Shown piece after piece: positions 1 to 10,156 of a stretch of DNA of 64,000 nt. The translations under genes and the position numbers were made by a program. Origin of the DNA: Pegoplata infirma (Eukaryota; Arthropoda; Insecta; Diptera; Anthomyiidae); NCBI GenBank assembly GCA_963921195.1, contig OY992537.1:245836414-245900413 (forward strand), in the 5' to 3' direction. Every line of letters begins with the position of its first letter. Positions within the stretch are counted from its first letter, which is position 1. A model generated the notes under the pieces. The model had not been told where the DNA came from. It saw only the letters and a list, made by a program, of their open reading frames with translations, and ran no database searches.

Positions 1-44
1 GAAATTAGTTAATTTTCCCATTTTTTAGTTAATTTGTTTTCTGA
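1..44. repeat. End of an M-family repeat, cut by window edge
   Basis: The first bases resemble the right end of the repeat at 36368-37891: a run of 'tagttaattttcccatttttta' character ending in 'ttttctgag'. Only the terminal 40-odd bases lie in the window, so orientation and full length cannot be judged. Confidence 0.35.
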
Positions 45-181
45 GAGTAGTAAGTATCACGGTCGCAGTCTCCATAACATGGAAGTCTAAAGGCGTAGTG
101 CATAAAATTATCTCTTGGGATGCTGAAGAGATTGAACCCATTGCACCAGTTAAGCTAAATAAAGCAGCTTTATTGACTTAA
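41..181 (+). CDS. Possible 3' end of a reading frame, unidentified
   Basis: An open frame without a visible start runs from about base 41 to a TAA at 179-181. It reads roughly 46 codons, with the stretch WKSKGVVHKIISWDAEE near the middle and a short hydrophobic tail ending in ALLT. It starts where the M-family repeat ends, so it could be a terminal exon (an AG lies at 49-50) or the tail of a mobile-element ORF interrupted by that repeat. I do not recognise the family. Base composition is less AT-rich than the flanks, which is the main reason to list it. A chance frame of this length is quite possible. Confidence 0.2.
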   Translation: MRVVSITVAVSITWKSKGVVHKIISWDAEEIEPIAPVKLNKAALLT

Positions 182-401
182 TTACATCTGCTTCCTTGTA
201 CCCCTATTTGAACCACTGGTCACCCAACATAACAGCCATAAGTTGTCACAGGTCTAACTACTGCAGTGTGCAACCAGTGAAAAAGTTTGGGTTTTTTTTA
301 ACCCATTTTTCAACTATAAGTTTTCGGCAAGGGCACCGAGCCGCTTACGCCTTCTTTGTTGCGGAAATTGGCTGATGGTAATAAAACTTGTGCATTTTTC
401 T

Positions 402-938
402 ATTTTTATACCCTCCAACCACAATATGGGGGTATATTCACTATGTCATTCCGTGTGTAACGCATCGAAAAATCGGTTTAAGACCACATAAAGTATATAT
501 TTTATTGATCAGTGATAGATTCTAAGACATTCGAGCGATGTTCGTCCGTCTGTCCGTCTGTAGAAGACACGATACAAAATAAAAAAGCTAGACTTCCGAA
601 GTTTGGCACGAATGTGTATTATATTCCTAGGCAGGTTAGGTTCAGAAATGGGCAAAATCAGACCAAGGGGAAAAAAGTTCCCCCTCGGAGAACTAAACCA
701 ACCTAAGAAAAAACGCATTTGTTGCAGGGTTTTTTGTACTTTTGCTAAGCAAATGTAACAATCTTATCTTAGAAAAAGTTCAAAATCGCAAGGGAAAGGT
801 GCCCCCTAACGTCTCCCAAATAACCCCCCCCCCCCCAAAAAAAAAAAAGACGGCCCTGGATTTTTTAAATATTTTTTTTTACAGTTTGGAGGGTATAAAA
901 GATTCGGCACAGCCGAATGTAACACTCTTACTTGTCCT
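402..938 (+). mobile_element. INE-1/Helentron-like element, nearly full
   Basis: The 5' end is 'ttttataccctccaacc' followed by 'gggtata'. It continues with 'accacataaagtatatatt', 'gatcagtgatagattctaagacattc' character and a 'gtccgtctgtccgtctg' tract. The 3' end has 'gagggtataaaag', a small hairpin (attcggc/gccgaat, 903-917) and 'acttgt'. This order is the hallmark of the INE-1/DINE-1-like family in Diptera, as I remember it. An internal C10 and A11 run (about 827-849) shows slippage or decay. No coding capacity is expected. Confidence 0.75.
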
Positions 939-939
939 T

Positions 940-1810
940 TCTAAATTTTCTTAGGAGAATAGAATGTCGTATGTTGACAGGTTTAATAACAGGACACTGC
1001 ACAGAAAATAAAATCGTCAAATTTTAATCAACAAACATCGATTGTAAATCAACCAAACATTTAGTAAAAACGGCCGCCAGTTAGTCAATAATACAAAATT
1101 TTGATTTGGTTTTCAACAACCTTAGTCAAGTAATTTTATTTCAAAATTTTTTTATCATGTCAACAAATAGTTTTTGTGTTTGTTGAATTTCTTTGTTGAA
1201 AAATAAATAAATTTTTTTACGTTTGTCAGATCAACAAATTGTGTTTGTTGAATTTCTTTGTTGAAAAAAAAAATAAGATTTTGTACGTTTGTCAATACAA
1301 ATAATAATTTTAGAGAACTATTACAAACTCGTTTATCAATTGTTTTTAAATTTTTTTTCAACAATCAATATTTACAAACGTTAGTTGATATCACAAATTT
1401 CCGTATAGGAGCACTTTCAGTGAAAAAGTTAATTGTATTCACAAATATGGGGGTCAATATAACAATTCGTTTTTTTCTGTGTGTCTTGTCGGGAAACATG
1501 CCAAAAACATGAATCTTATTACGGACGCAAGCTGCAAAAGGTGCGAGTCACCAGGCGTCGTGGAGACCATTGAGGATATCCTGTGTCACTGCCCGGCTTT
1601 GGCACGAACTCTATTATCTATTATAGGGAGTTCACAGTTCCAGACTTTGGAGGAAATTACGAGTATGGATCTGAAAAGTTTAAAGCAATTCGCAATGAAG
1701 GTCAATGTATTTAATTTACATCGATAAGCGGAAGAAGTTTTGAGGTATCGCTATAGACCAACTGGTCTATGCGGAGTGCCGATCTGGCACCGCCACTCTA
1801 ACCTAACCTT
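940..1810 (+). pseudogene. 3' end of a jockey/LOA-like LINE (RT C-terminus)
   Basis: A conceptual frame reads LTGLITGHC just before 999 and LVGKHAKNMNL from about 1484. A cysteine/histidine cluster follows (CKRCESPG ... ILCHCPALA) and then MDLKSL, ending at a stop near 1725. The GHCLVGKHA ... C-x2-C ... HC-x-CPAL order is typical of the C-terminal tail of non-LTR retrotransposon polyproteins of the jockey/LOA/I group in flies. The frame is split by a MITE at 1000-1481. A short 3' UTR runs to about 1808 and ends in the 'ctaacctaacc' tail common to such elements. Everything upstream (RT, endonuclease) is missing, so this is a dead 5'-truncated copy. The clade is inferred from memory of the motif. 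Confidence 0.75.
1000..1481. mobile_element. CAC-type MITE in the LINE, TSD TG
   Basis: The ends are CACAGAAAA and TTTTTTCTGTG. Flanking TG occurs at 998-999 and 1482-1483. Removing the insert restores the LINE reading GHC-LVGKHA exactly, which independently proves the boundaries and the 2-bp duplication. The interior is AT-rich with repeated 'tcaacaaa' and 'tttgttgaa' words in both orientations. No coding capacity is seen. Confidence 0.8.
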
Positions 1811-2997
1811 TCTAAATTTTTTTCCACAACGCCCGTGAATAATATTACATCCTCAAAGAATCGTACAAGATATCCGATATATTGTACAGGTATTTGCCTG
1901 ATGATAAAACGACCAGATCTTCTGCGTAAGCAACAACCTTCCACTAGAGTTCTTTAAACGTTGACATTGTCCACAAAAATCATGCATGAAAAGAGTAGGT
2001 TTGAAAGGGCTCCTTAACTCGTGATGGCCTTCCAAGTGCTGCTTCCAGTTAATCAAAATTTATACTTGGTAACCACAATATTTGATTGTCTCAACCAAAT
2101 ATTGTAGCAGCAACAACATTTTGAATATATACAAATAAAGTAAAGGTTCAGTTGGAAAATATTAATTTTTGCGTAATACATACAAAACATACACCCTTGT
2201 TTAACTTTATTGATACTGGCAACACAGTACTGAATTTTATAACGTTGTTTTGGATTTAGTTACGCATCCTTAATAATGCATTGCGAATATTATTTTCACT
2301 TAAACCATGCCATGACAATACGTACATTAACGAACGCAACGAATTGCCAAAAGACAGATTAGAAAAGTTAACTTTTCTCGCTCTCTCTCTTTCTCTTCCA
2401 AACTAAGTGGCCAAGAAGACACATTATCGACTAGTAAAAACAGCTTTACAACTCAACGACCGAAATTCGTTACAATGACGTCACGCTACATAATTGATTA
2501 GTCAATATTCATATAAATGAATCCGATGTATACACATACAGAAAGATCAGATAGTCCTTTTTAGACTGTGCTTTATTGCCACAGTACGTATGCACGTTGC
2601 AAGGATAACACCATTTCATATCAGTTTTGGTTTTTTTTACTTTTTTTTTTTATTCCTGTTGCTTAGTTATTTTATTCAAGTGTCCATAAATTTAAATGTG
2701 TAAACAACATTTTGACATATTATGGTTGGAAAGTTTGGTTTTTGGGTGGTGAATATTTTACCAACATACAGACATCCATATACTACATTCATTTAATAAA
2801 ATATGAATGTATAAGTGTAACCAATATAAAAAGGAGGGTCTCTCGTCATCATAAATACACATAAGTATGTGAATTGATATTGTGAATTTTTATGCTGGGC
2901 ATCTGCTCACGTTCTCAGGCTTTGCCATAAATTTGACATGTATAAATATTAAAAAAATAAAGTGTTAGCAGATTGTTTTTTGTGGCTTTTTTTAAGG
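1811..2997. other. Non-coding stretch
   Basis: No gene or repeat is recognised apart from the promoter-like patch listed separately. Mostly AT-rich unique-looking sequence with short T runs (2628-2652). Confidence 0.4.
2379..2552 (+). promoter_or_regulatory. Promoter-like patch: CT tract, CRE, TATA, Inr-like
   Basis: The patch holds a CT-rich run (GAGA-factor-like on the other strand, 2379-2397), a perfect CRE palindrome TGACGTCA (2476-2483), TATAAA (2512-2517) and TCAGAT (2547-2552). The TATA to TCAG spacing is about 37 bp, longer than the usual 30-31. No coding exon follows downstream because a transposon begins at 3006. It may be a regulatory island or coincidence. Confidence 0.25.
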
Positions 2998-3803
2998 TTA
3001 TACATTAGGGTGGGGCGATTTGAACATCTTAATGGGCGCTTCGCGTTTCTGATTCTTGGGATTGTACTGAGAAAAAAAGTCAACTAGACCATACGTCTAC
3101 GGTGAAAATCGAGCCTCCCGATTTTGACTTGAAGTTTTTTCTCAGACTTTATTTTTTTGGAAAATTTGCAAATATTCTTGGGCTCATATTTCGTAAACTA
3201 TTTGAAATTTTTACTTATTTTCAAAAGTAAAGTTGTAGCTGTTGTCTCGGGCTACAATTTCTCTGAACATATTACTTAGAAAAAACTTCGTTTTCATGGT
3301 CAAAAAGTCGAAAATGTAGAAAATTCACCACTTTTTGTAATATTTTTTTTGATATTTTGGCCTATAACAGCCAAACTATTAAGATTTTCGATCCATTACT
3401 AAGACAAAAATTGTAGCCAAGACAATAGTTAAGAACTCTCTAGTACATCGCAAAAGCATTAGAATGCTCCTTAAGGCAGTTTTGGCCTTGTGAAAGTGCA
3501 AATTTTTTGTGAAAATATTGATAAATTACCATTTTCAGTTGTTCATAGCGCAAAATCACAAAAATTTTCTATTTCTTATTTTTTCCACTTTTTTTATCCA
3601 AAAATATATTGTTTTTTCTTTGTTTTGTTCAATATTTATTTTGAAAATTCATTTAAAGTACAAAGTAATTGTACACAGATAAAAATGAGTTGTTAGATCA
3701 AGCACGAAATACACCAGGTTGAGCATTATTTTAATTAAAAGTCATCTAATGAGGAAAATTGTTGGATCAAGCACGAAAATTGTAGGTCAGTCATTGACTG
3801 TTC

Positions 3804-3960
3804 CTTGATTAAACCAATGCTTGATTTGAGTAATTTGTTAATTGTTATTTTTCTGTTATTTTTGATTAAACCAATGCTTGATTTGAGTGAGCGGTTAATC
3901 AATAATTTTGTGTTATTTTTGATTAATCCAATGCTTGATCTGAGTGAATGGTTAATCATT
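3804..3960. repeat. Threefold tandem repeat (~62 bp)
   Basis: The word 'ttgattaaaccaatgcttga' plus 'tttgagtg' recurs at about 3812, 3862 and 3921, each followed by a 'gttaatc'-like end. A minus-strand frame through it (3735-3959) reads the repeated peptide LKSSIGLIK, a product of the repetition rather than a gene. Confidence 0.7.
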
Positions 3961-4398
3961 ATTATACAGTTGTAGTGTTTTTGTCAGTCTTTTCAAGTCT
4001 TTTGTTTAAATTGTTTTTTTTTTGTGCTTTATATTATTTTGTTTTTTTTTTCGTCTTGTGTGCGTGAAAGAACTTTTCTATTTGACGACTAACTGAAACT
4101 AAAACAAAAAACGCAACAGCGTTCATCGCATTGTTACTCAAAGCCTACTATGATGAGTTTTTTTGGTTTTATGATTTTTTTTGTGAATTTTTCAGATTTG
4201 AGCAAATGGTTAATTGATTCAAGTAAAATTTAATTGAATGTCAAATTTTAAGCTGAGCAAATATTTAATTGTTTTTTTCCATTGAATATTTTTTTCTGTG
4301 TATTGGTAGAGATAAGGTATGAATCAAGAAGAATTCCAATTTAGTGTATTTTTCATTCAAAGATTGCCTTCCAAATCTTTTCGAGATTCCATACGAGG

Positions 4399-6139
4399 CA
4401 CAGTGGGAAAAATTGCCAATCTAGCGGGAAATAATTCAAAATATAACTAACAGATTTTAACAAAGTTATAATGCGATTTTAAAGTGGGATAGTGACTGCG
4501 TTTTAATCCGTTAAGAACTTAAAGTTTAGTTAACCCATTAGGGAATTACACACTATCAAATGTTGACAATTTATTGGGCTCTCACAGTTAATTGTTTATA
4601 ATAGTAAACTCGTCATCGCCGTGTATCGGAAGGGGTAAGCCGTTACCTACCAAGTGTTTGATTTCTTTTAAAGGGTGCTATTAGTTATATTATGTATAAA
4701 TTTTCATACGTTATCTGTTTTGCGAAGGCTCCCTCGTAACGAATTACATAAACAACGTTTTTTTTTAACTTGTTTAAATTCTTATGGAGCTACAAAAAAA
4801 ACGCTATCAGATGCTGCTTAATCTTTAATTATAGATTATTCTACATATAATGAAGTATTACTATTCAAAAAATTAGCTGCGTAGGCCTGCGTAGCGATTT
4901 TTTAAAATTATTTTTGTAATTTTGGTCTTTCAATAATTATAATTCTAAACCTAGGCAGCGATGAACGCGACTCACGTATATGTTGAGAATCGCGAAGGAT
5001 TGTTAGTAATTTGTTTTTAACATAGTAGAGCGTCGAAATCTTGAAAAAAGTTCGTGCCGAATTAAAATTATTTTTGATTTTATGATTTTTGAATAACCGA
5101 TTTAAGTCGCATTCAGTTGGTGAAAAAATTCTTAATAAAAATATTGTTATAAATATTAATAAATTTAATACTATTATTTGAATTGGTTAATAAACTCTTT
5201 GGTTTTTTTAAATTTGTTTGACATGTCATTTCAACGGAGAGAGATATTTGAAGTTTGGCGTAAATGCGACAGTGCTTCTGATCGGAACTCAACAGTTATT
5301 ATTTATATCTTGTCCAAACTTAGAAATAACATCTGCAACGAGAATGATAGCTATAAAAAACTAACTGTTAGTGTGCGAGATTTATGTAGTAAATTTAAAT
5401 GTAGATGGGGCAGTGTTTCTCGCAATTTATATAGTTTTGAAAATCATTACAATATATGGTTGAATGAAAATATAGATTTTCTAGTAGAAGACGAAGAACC
5501 TCAAGAGCGTCCTTTGAAGACTTTTTTGGAAACGACAAAAAAATCCAAGAGGAGTCGTGTTTCGGATCTTGTACAAAATAACATCAAGGAATAATTATTG
5601 GTCGCTACGAAAGTAAGTCTGTACAAATCTGGAAAGAGAGATGCAGCCCAATTATTAGATGAACTTAAAAAAACACCAAAAAGGGCTACAAAGATGAAAA
5701 AAGCCGTATTTTACCCCTCTGTATTATACACACCAGAAGAGGCAATGGCACTATACATTGACAAAGGTTAACTAAAAATTGGTATATGCTTATGCAATCA
5801 GGTGTTAAGACCCCTATTTTAGTTATATGCTGGATGTAGGGTATATGTCCAAATGTTATCAGATTTCACTTACAATATTTGATAACCCCATTTACTTTTC
5901 AAAAAGTATAAAATTCTTATATTAAACACAATTTTACAGGTACAAAAAAAAATACTCCTGAGGTAGTCGTATATAACACCTTTTGGGGCACCCTGTATTG
6001 AAAAACAGTTTCTTATTATTCATTATACAAAAAGCTCATATCCTTAGCCATAAAATCTCCAAGTATTGTTATCGGATCAGACCAATAGTTTAGAAGATAT
6101 GATTTTTTTCCTGCCAGATTGGTGTTTTTTCCCACTGTG
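4399..6139 (+). mobile_element. Transib-like DNA transposon relic, TSD CGAGG
   Basis: The ends are CACAGTGGGAAAAA and TTTTTTCCCACTGTG, with further inverted similarity CCAATCT-GC-GGAA inside. Flanking 5-bp duplications CGAGG lie at 4394-4398 and 6140-6144. A GC-rich 5-bp TSD plus CAC-initiated ends is the Transib/ProtoRAG signature, and the first seven bases equal the RAG recombination-signal heptamer CACAGTG. It carries one decayed ORF on the plus strand. The insertion splits a minus-strand reading frame, which reads through again when the element and one TSD copy are removed. Confidence 0.7.
5178..5839 (+). pseudogene. Decayed N-terminal part of a Transib-type transposase-like protein
   Basis: The frame opens near 5178; an internal Met at 5223 gives MSFQRREIFEVWRKCD. 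It runs to TAA at 5592-5594, continues in the same frame through GKRDAAQLLDEL, ATKMKKA and YTPEEAMALYIDKG to another stop near 5769, and then shifts frame into LTKNWYMLMQSG. The run 'GKRDAA...L...ATK..KA...YTPEEAxAL...LTK' agrees with the N-terminal part of an uncharacterised, transposon-associated protein family I remember from insects and cnidarians. I cannot name it with certainty. Its position inside CACAGTG ends with a 5-bp TSD suggests it is the remains of that element's transposase. The catalytic DDE region is absent. One in-frame stop and one frameshift make it non-functional. Confidence 0.55.
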
Positions 6140-6144
6140 CGAGG

Positions 6145-6902
6145 CGCTTTCTTTCGGCCTTCAGATACAGATGCCATTATACCTTCACGGTTTTTGTCGA
6201 TTGAGCGCTTAGCGAAGCTCAGTTAAATCGCATACGTTGTCGCGAATATACAATATTTTTTGAATGCCAATGTACGAATTTCTTTACAATCATTGTATAA
6301 CATGCTCAACAAAACATTTTCACTGTGTGCGAAATAGGAATTATTCTGTATTACGGGATTTATGATGTTACGTAAGTTGTCCGGTAAATATTGCGTCCAC
6401 TGGATGAATTTTCCAAGCAGAGCACTACCGTATACAGCCGAATTGTAGTATTTGACATTGAAATACATGGGAACATACACTTTCATGATGTACCTTGCCA
6501 AAATTTGTAAATTTTGTGATGGATTTTCTGTCGCAATATACACACGGAGCAATCTACTAGCTTTTGTTATCCACATCGAATGTCCTACTGTTCCAGGTTT
6601 GATGTTTGCAAGATTAATTGAGCAACTACCATTTAAAACGGCTTGGGCAATTTGGTATAGATATTTAACGTCCGTAGAAAGTTGATTTTCAGCATCTGTA
6701 CTCATTGGAGGAATGTGTTCAAGTGGAATAAGTTGAAAATTTTCGATAACCTGAAAAATGTTTAGATTATTTAAATAAAAAAATTACAAAACTATATCGT
6801 ATGCGAAGGCTTATGTTCTAGATTTGATGATGACGCTGATGATTCTGGCTGCATCTCCATCTCCACATTCTCTGTATTATCAGAATCCACTGGATTATCC
6901 AT
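6145..6902 (-). pseudogene. C-terminal part of an uncharacterised TE-associated protein
   Basis: On the minus strand an ATG at 6902 opens a 36-codon acidic frame rich in Glu and Ser. A candidate intron follows, with an acceptor tttttcag ending at 6751. The main frame begins at 6750 and runs to a stop at 6223-6225. It contains STDVKYLYQIAQ, PGTVGHSMWITKASRLLRVY, ENPSQNLQILARYIMKVY and NSYFAHSENVLLSML. This motif order matches a widespread but uncharacterised arthropod/cnidarian family I recall ('SRWLTTANRILRLY', 'HPENLLL'). A second frame after the stop reads ASVSEGRKKAPR and continues across the Transib-like insertion as MESRKDLEGNL to a stop near 4357. It is broken by a stop and the insertion. 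The intron donor is weak (GTTTTG), so the two-exon model is tentative. Confidence 0.5.
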
Positions 6903-7341
6903 ATTTTTTATATCTTAAATTTTTTAGTAGCACTGCACAGTTTATACACGAAACAATTATTTCTAAAACTTACATTCAAAAACTATCCCAATTAGAAATT
7001 TTGTCTTTAAGACAATGTCAGTAATGATTCATCAGGTAGAAGTCAGCAAGTGAATACATTTTACTAAAGACAACTTAAGGACATGTCATAATTTTTGTCG
7101 GAGCTCCCCAAGTTCTATAAATGTACTGACTCGTCATATAAGTTGTCTTATCAATTTAGAAAAATCATGTCTTTAATGCTGACAATTATATAGCAAATCC
7201 GACCAATCACTAAAAATTTTTTTTCCGATGTAAAATCGATGTAATTTTGTTTAATCCTTTAAATTCTTTTAATTTTCTTTGTAATTAAAAAAATAAAATT
7301 GAATTGGTTTTAAAACAATAAAAAAAAATAAAAAAAAAAAA

Positions 7342-7428
7342 ATCCGCGACCGGGGATTGAACCGAGGCCAAAAATCTACAACACGTAAGCTGTCGAACCT
7401 GCTAGACAACTAGGCCAACCACAACTTA
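7342..7428 (-). tRNA. tRNA-like / tRNA-derived SINE relic
   Basis: Read on the minus strand, an A-box-like TGGCCTAGTTGTCTAGCAGG is followed about 34 nt later by a B-box-like GGTTCAATCC. After 'ggtcgcgg' comes a long T run (7321-7341), as for a Pol III terminator. The acceptor stem cannot be paired convincingly, so this is a pseudogene or SINE head rather than a working tRNA. Confidence 0.4.
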
Positions 7429-7807
7429 AATTTGTTTGTAATAAAATATATTTTGAAATCATAATATTTTCAAATTTGTCAAAACCAAAATAAATTGAAT
7501 ATATCGTCACCTTAATTGTAAAAGGCTCCTGCAATATTTCTTTTGTAAATGCTTTTATTTGTTTTGTAGAAATAATATTAAAAACAACTAAGATACGCTT
7601 AAATAACTCTAACAAAATCTTGTTAAATAGGATGAAGCCAAATTTCAATTAATATTTAAAAAAATGTTATATTTGAGGAAGAAAAATTTATATTGTAGCA
7701 TTTTTCAATTCAGGTGACGAAATATATATAACAGGGCAATACAAATAATAAATTAATTTAAATTTGTTTTTACTTAAATAAACACATTTATTATCAAAGT
7801 TTGGCTA

Positions 7808-7872
7808 AAGGGGTAAGGTGCTAGACCAGTGAACAGAAGGTTCAGAGTTCGCGGACCAAGTGAGGCAGATTA
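7808..7872 (+). tRNA. Second weak tRNA-like segment
   Basis: 'ttggctaaaggggtaaggtg' resembles a D-arm/A-box and 'ggttcagagttcgcgg' resembles a damaged T-arm/B-box. No full cloverleaf could be drawn by eye. It lies 400 bp from the other tRNA-like segment inside the same element, which is why it is listed. Confidence 0.2.
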
Positions 7873-8010
7873 AAATAGTAAGTATTAAATAAAATAGTAA
7901 GTTTTTAAATTAAACTTAAGAAATGGACAGATAAAAATAGTAAGTAGTGTAAATTAAAAGACGTGATTAATAAATTTTAAATTTTTGAACGATCTCAGAC
8001 GTACTATGTA

Positions 8011-9380
8011 CATTAGGGATATAACCAAAATAGGAACCTATCATAATCGTATAGGCCAGCGGTTACCAACCTTTTTGGCTCGCGTACCCCTAATTTTAAA
8101 TTCAATCAGCCGCGTACCCCTAAAGAGTTCTTTCTTTTCGATAAAAAAAAACTTCACATATAAATGTTTGAGTTATTTTTGAAATTTTTGATCCCACAGT
8201 ATTATAATGTTTTGGTAGGATTTAGGAGCGATCAAAACAACTGTGTTATTTTTTTGGAAAAAGTTTCCCTCCTTAGGGTGGTTCAATGCATCTGAAAACG
8301 CGGATTTTGAGCTGATTTTTCTGGAAAACAAAAACGGCTGAAAATATTGCAAATCTATTTCACCAGTCGATTCTACACCAAAAATTTAAAACAACGGATG
8401 TTTTTTGAACTATTAAAAAAAAGTCCCTAAAACTCATCACAGGGGGCGGAAATATAATTTTTTTAATTTTTGTAATGTTTTTTTTTTTGTTATTCGAGGA
8501 CAGATCAATAATTTCGTGACTTTTCGAATGAAACACCCTAATATATACAATGAAAGGGCATTTTGAGCAAAACAAAATGGTACCAAAATTTCCACTCTAT
8601 TACAAGCCGTCTCAAAAATTCCCAAAAACACGTTTTTTGAGAACTTTGACATAAATTTTCTCAAAAACCTGACATCAGAGAAAAATTTGGGAACCATATT
8701 CGGAATCAGCATCGAAAGGTTAATCGAAAACAAGTGCTCAGATCTCAAAATATCATCCAAAAATATCTCAAAAAATTATCGCTAAATTGCACAAAAATAC
8801 GTTATTTGCCAACTTTCTTAAAAGCCTGACGTTATGGAAAACTTTGGAGGCCAGATGCGGAACCAGCATTAAAAGGTTAATCTAAAACGATTGTCCAAAT
8901 TACTAAAATTTTGCGTACCCCCGCGGACAGTTTGGCGTACCCCCTAGTGGTACGCGTACCATAGGTTGGTAACCGCTGGTATAGGCAATTTTATACTGAT
9001 AACAAAAAACGTTATCCGGGGACATTTTGGTCCAAAAACCTTCGGCACCGATTGCAATTTCTAAAACACCATAAATTTAAATTTTTTTATGTTTTATGGT
9101 GGGATTCCTTCCCATCCACCGTTTTTTGGCTTTTTGTCGTTTTACAACAAAAATAAAAAAATAACAAATTTATAAAATGGTTTTCGACACTAGAAATACG
9201 GGTTTTCCGAATAATAAAAAAAAAATATTAGCGAAAACTTCATCGCGATCGGTGCCGAACCTTTTTTAACATTCGCGAAAAAAAGAACACACATTTCTTC
9301 TTGATTTTTCATGTACTTTCTAAATATGATAGGTTCTTTTTGATATTTGCAAAAAAACGCAAATGGTTATATCCCTAATG
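8011..9380. mobile_element. TIR element, ends CATTAGGGATATAACC, TSD TA
   Basis: CATTAGGGATATAACC at 8011 mirrors GGTTATATCCCTAATG ending at 9380. Subterminal 'ataggaacctatc' and 'gataggttc' words lie inside the two ends. TA flanks both ends (8009-8010, 9381-9382). Without the hAT MITE inside, the element is about 440 bp. Non-coding. Confidence 0.65.
8057..8978. mobile_element. hAT MITE, TIR CAGCGGTTACCAACC, TSD GTATAGGC
   Basis: CAGCGGTTACCAACCTTTTT begins the element and AGGTTGGTAACCGCTG ends it. The 8-bp TSD GTATAGGC is exact (8049-8056 and 8979-8986). Subterminal 'gcgtacccc' words occur twice at the left and three times at the right. The ends resemble the CAG(T/C)GGTT-C/A-CCAACC class of hAT (Tip100/Zaphod-like), known from many animals. 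Confidence 0.85.
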
Positions 9381-10156
9381 TACATGTCATAATGTAGTCA
9401 GCACTATTGACTACCTGCATACTTGTCGGCGAGGAATTTTGACAAAATACTTGAAAAAGTCAGGAGGTGTCATGAGGTTTTTTGTATGGTCAGAGATTTT
9501 TTAGTCAGCAGGTACACTGACATTGTCATAAGGAAGTCTTTGAGATGTCTTAACGACATTTCTAATTGGGATAATAAGTAAAGACTAATTATGGGACCGT
9601 TCCTTTTGACGTTTATAGGTGGGGTTAGTTGTTTATATGGTATCTGGGGAAGCTGGATGTTTTGTTTACCTTTTATTTTTCGCTATGAACAATGAAAATG
9701 GTAATTTATCAATATTTTCAAAAAAAATTTGCACTTTCACAAGGCTAAAACTGCCAGAAGGAGCCTTCCAATGCTTTTGCGATGTACTAAAGAGTTCTTA
9801 ACTATTGTCTTAGCTACAATTTTTGTCCTAGTATTGGATCGAAAATCTCAAGGGTTTGGCTGTTATAAGCCAAAATATCAAAAAAAAAAATACAAAAAGT
9901 GGTGAATTTTCTACATTTTTGACTTTTTTTAATATGTTCAGAGAAATTGTAGCCCGAGACAATAGCTACAACTTTACTTTTGAAAATAAGTCAAAATTTC
10001 AAATAGTTTACGAAATATGATCGGGAGGCTCGGTTTTCACCGTAGACGTATGGTCTAGTTGACTTTTTTGCTCAGTACAATCCCAAGAATCAGAAACGCG
10101 ATGCGCCCATTAAGATTTTTTTCCTTCCTTACTAATCGCCCCACCCTATTATACAT

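Larger units (their letters stand above)
6986..9571. mobile_element. TIR element with TA duplication (TCCCAATTAGAAAT ends)
   Basis: The ends TCCCAATTAGAAAT and ATTTCTAATTGGGA are flanked by TA at 6984-6985 and 9572-9573. Subterminal 'gtcag', 'tgtcat' and 'gacaa' words recur on both sides. A TA duplication suggests a Tc1/mariner-type mechanism, but no transposase is seen. The interior holds two tRNA-like segments and the element at 8011-9380. Confidence 0.6.
3006..10148. mobile_element. 7.1-kb hAT-like composite with ~550-bp inverted arms
   Basis: The termini are TAGGGTGGGGCGATT and its inverse, flanked by the 8-bp direct repeat TTATACAT at 2998-3005 and 10149-10156. Arms of about 550 bp match in inverted orientation (3006-3553 versus about 9675-10148) and then diverge. 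The interior carries a Transib-like element, a broken ORF on the minus strand, a tandem repeat and a TA-flanked nest. An 8-bp TSD with such TIRs fits the hAT superfamily. I see no hAT transposase or BED zinc finger, so it was mobilised in trans if at all. Confidence 0.8.

Noticed and set aside
3735..3959. Repetitive LKSSIGLIK peptide as a repeat protein
   Set aside because: It is the translation of a threefold DNA tandem repeat inside a transposon and has no start context.
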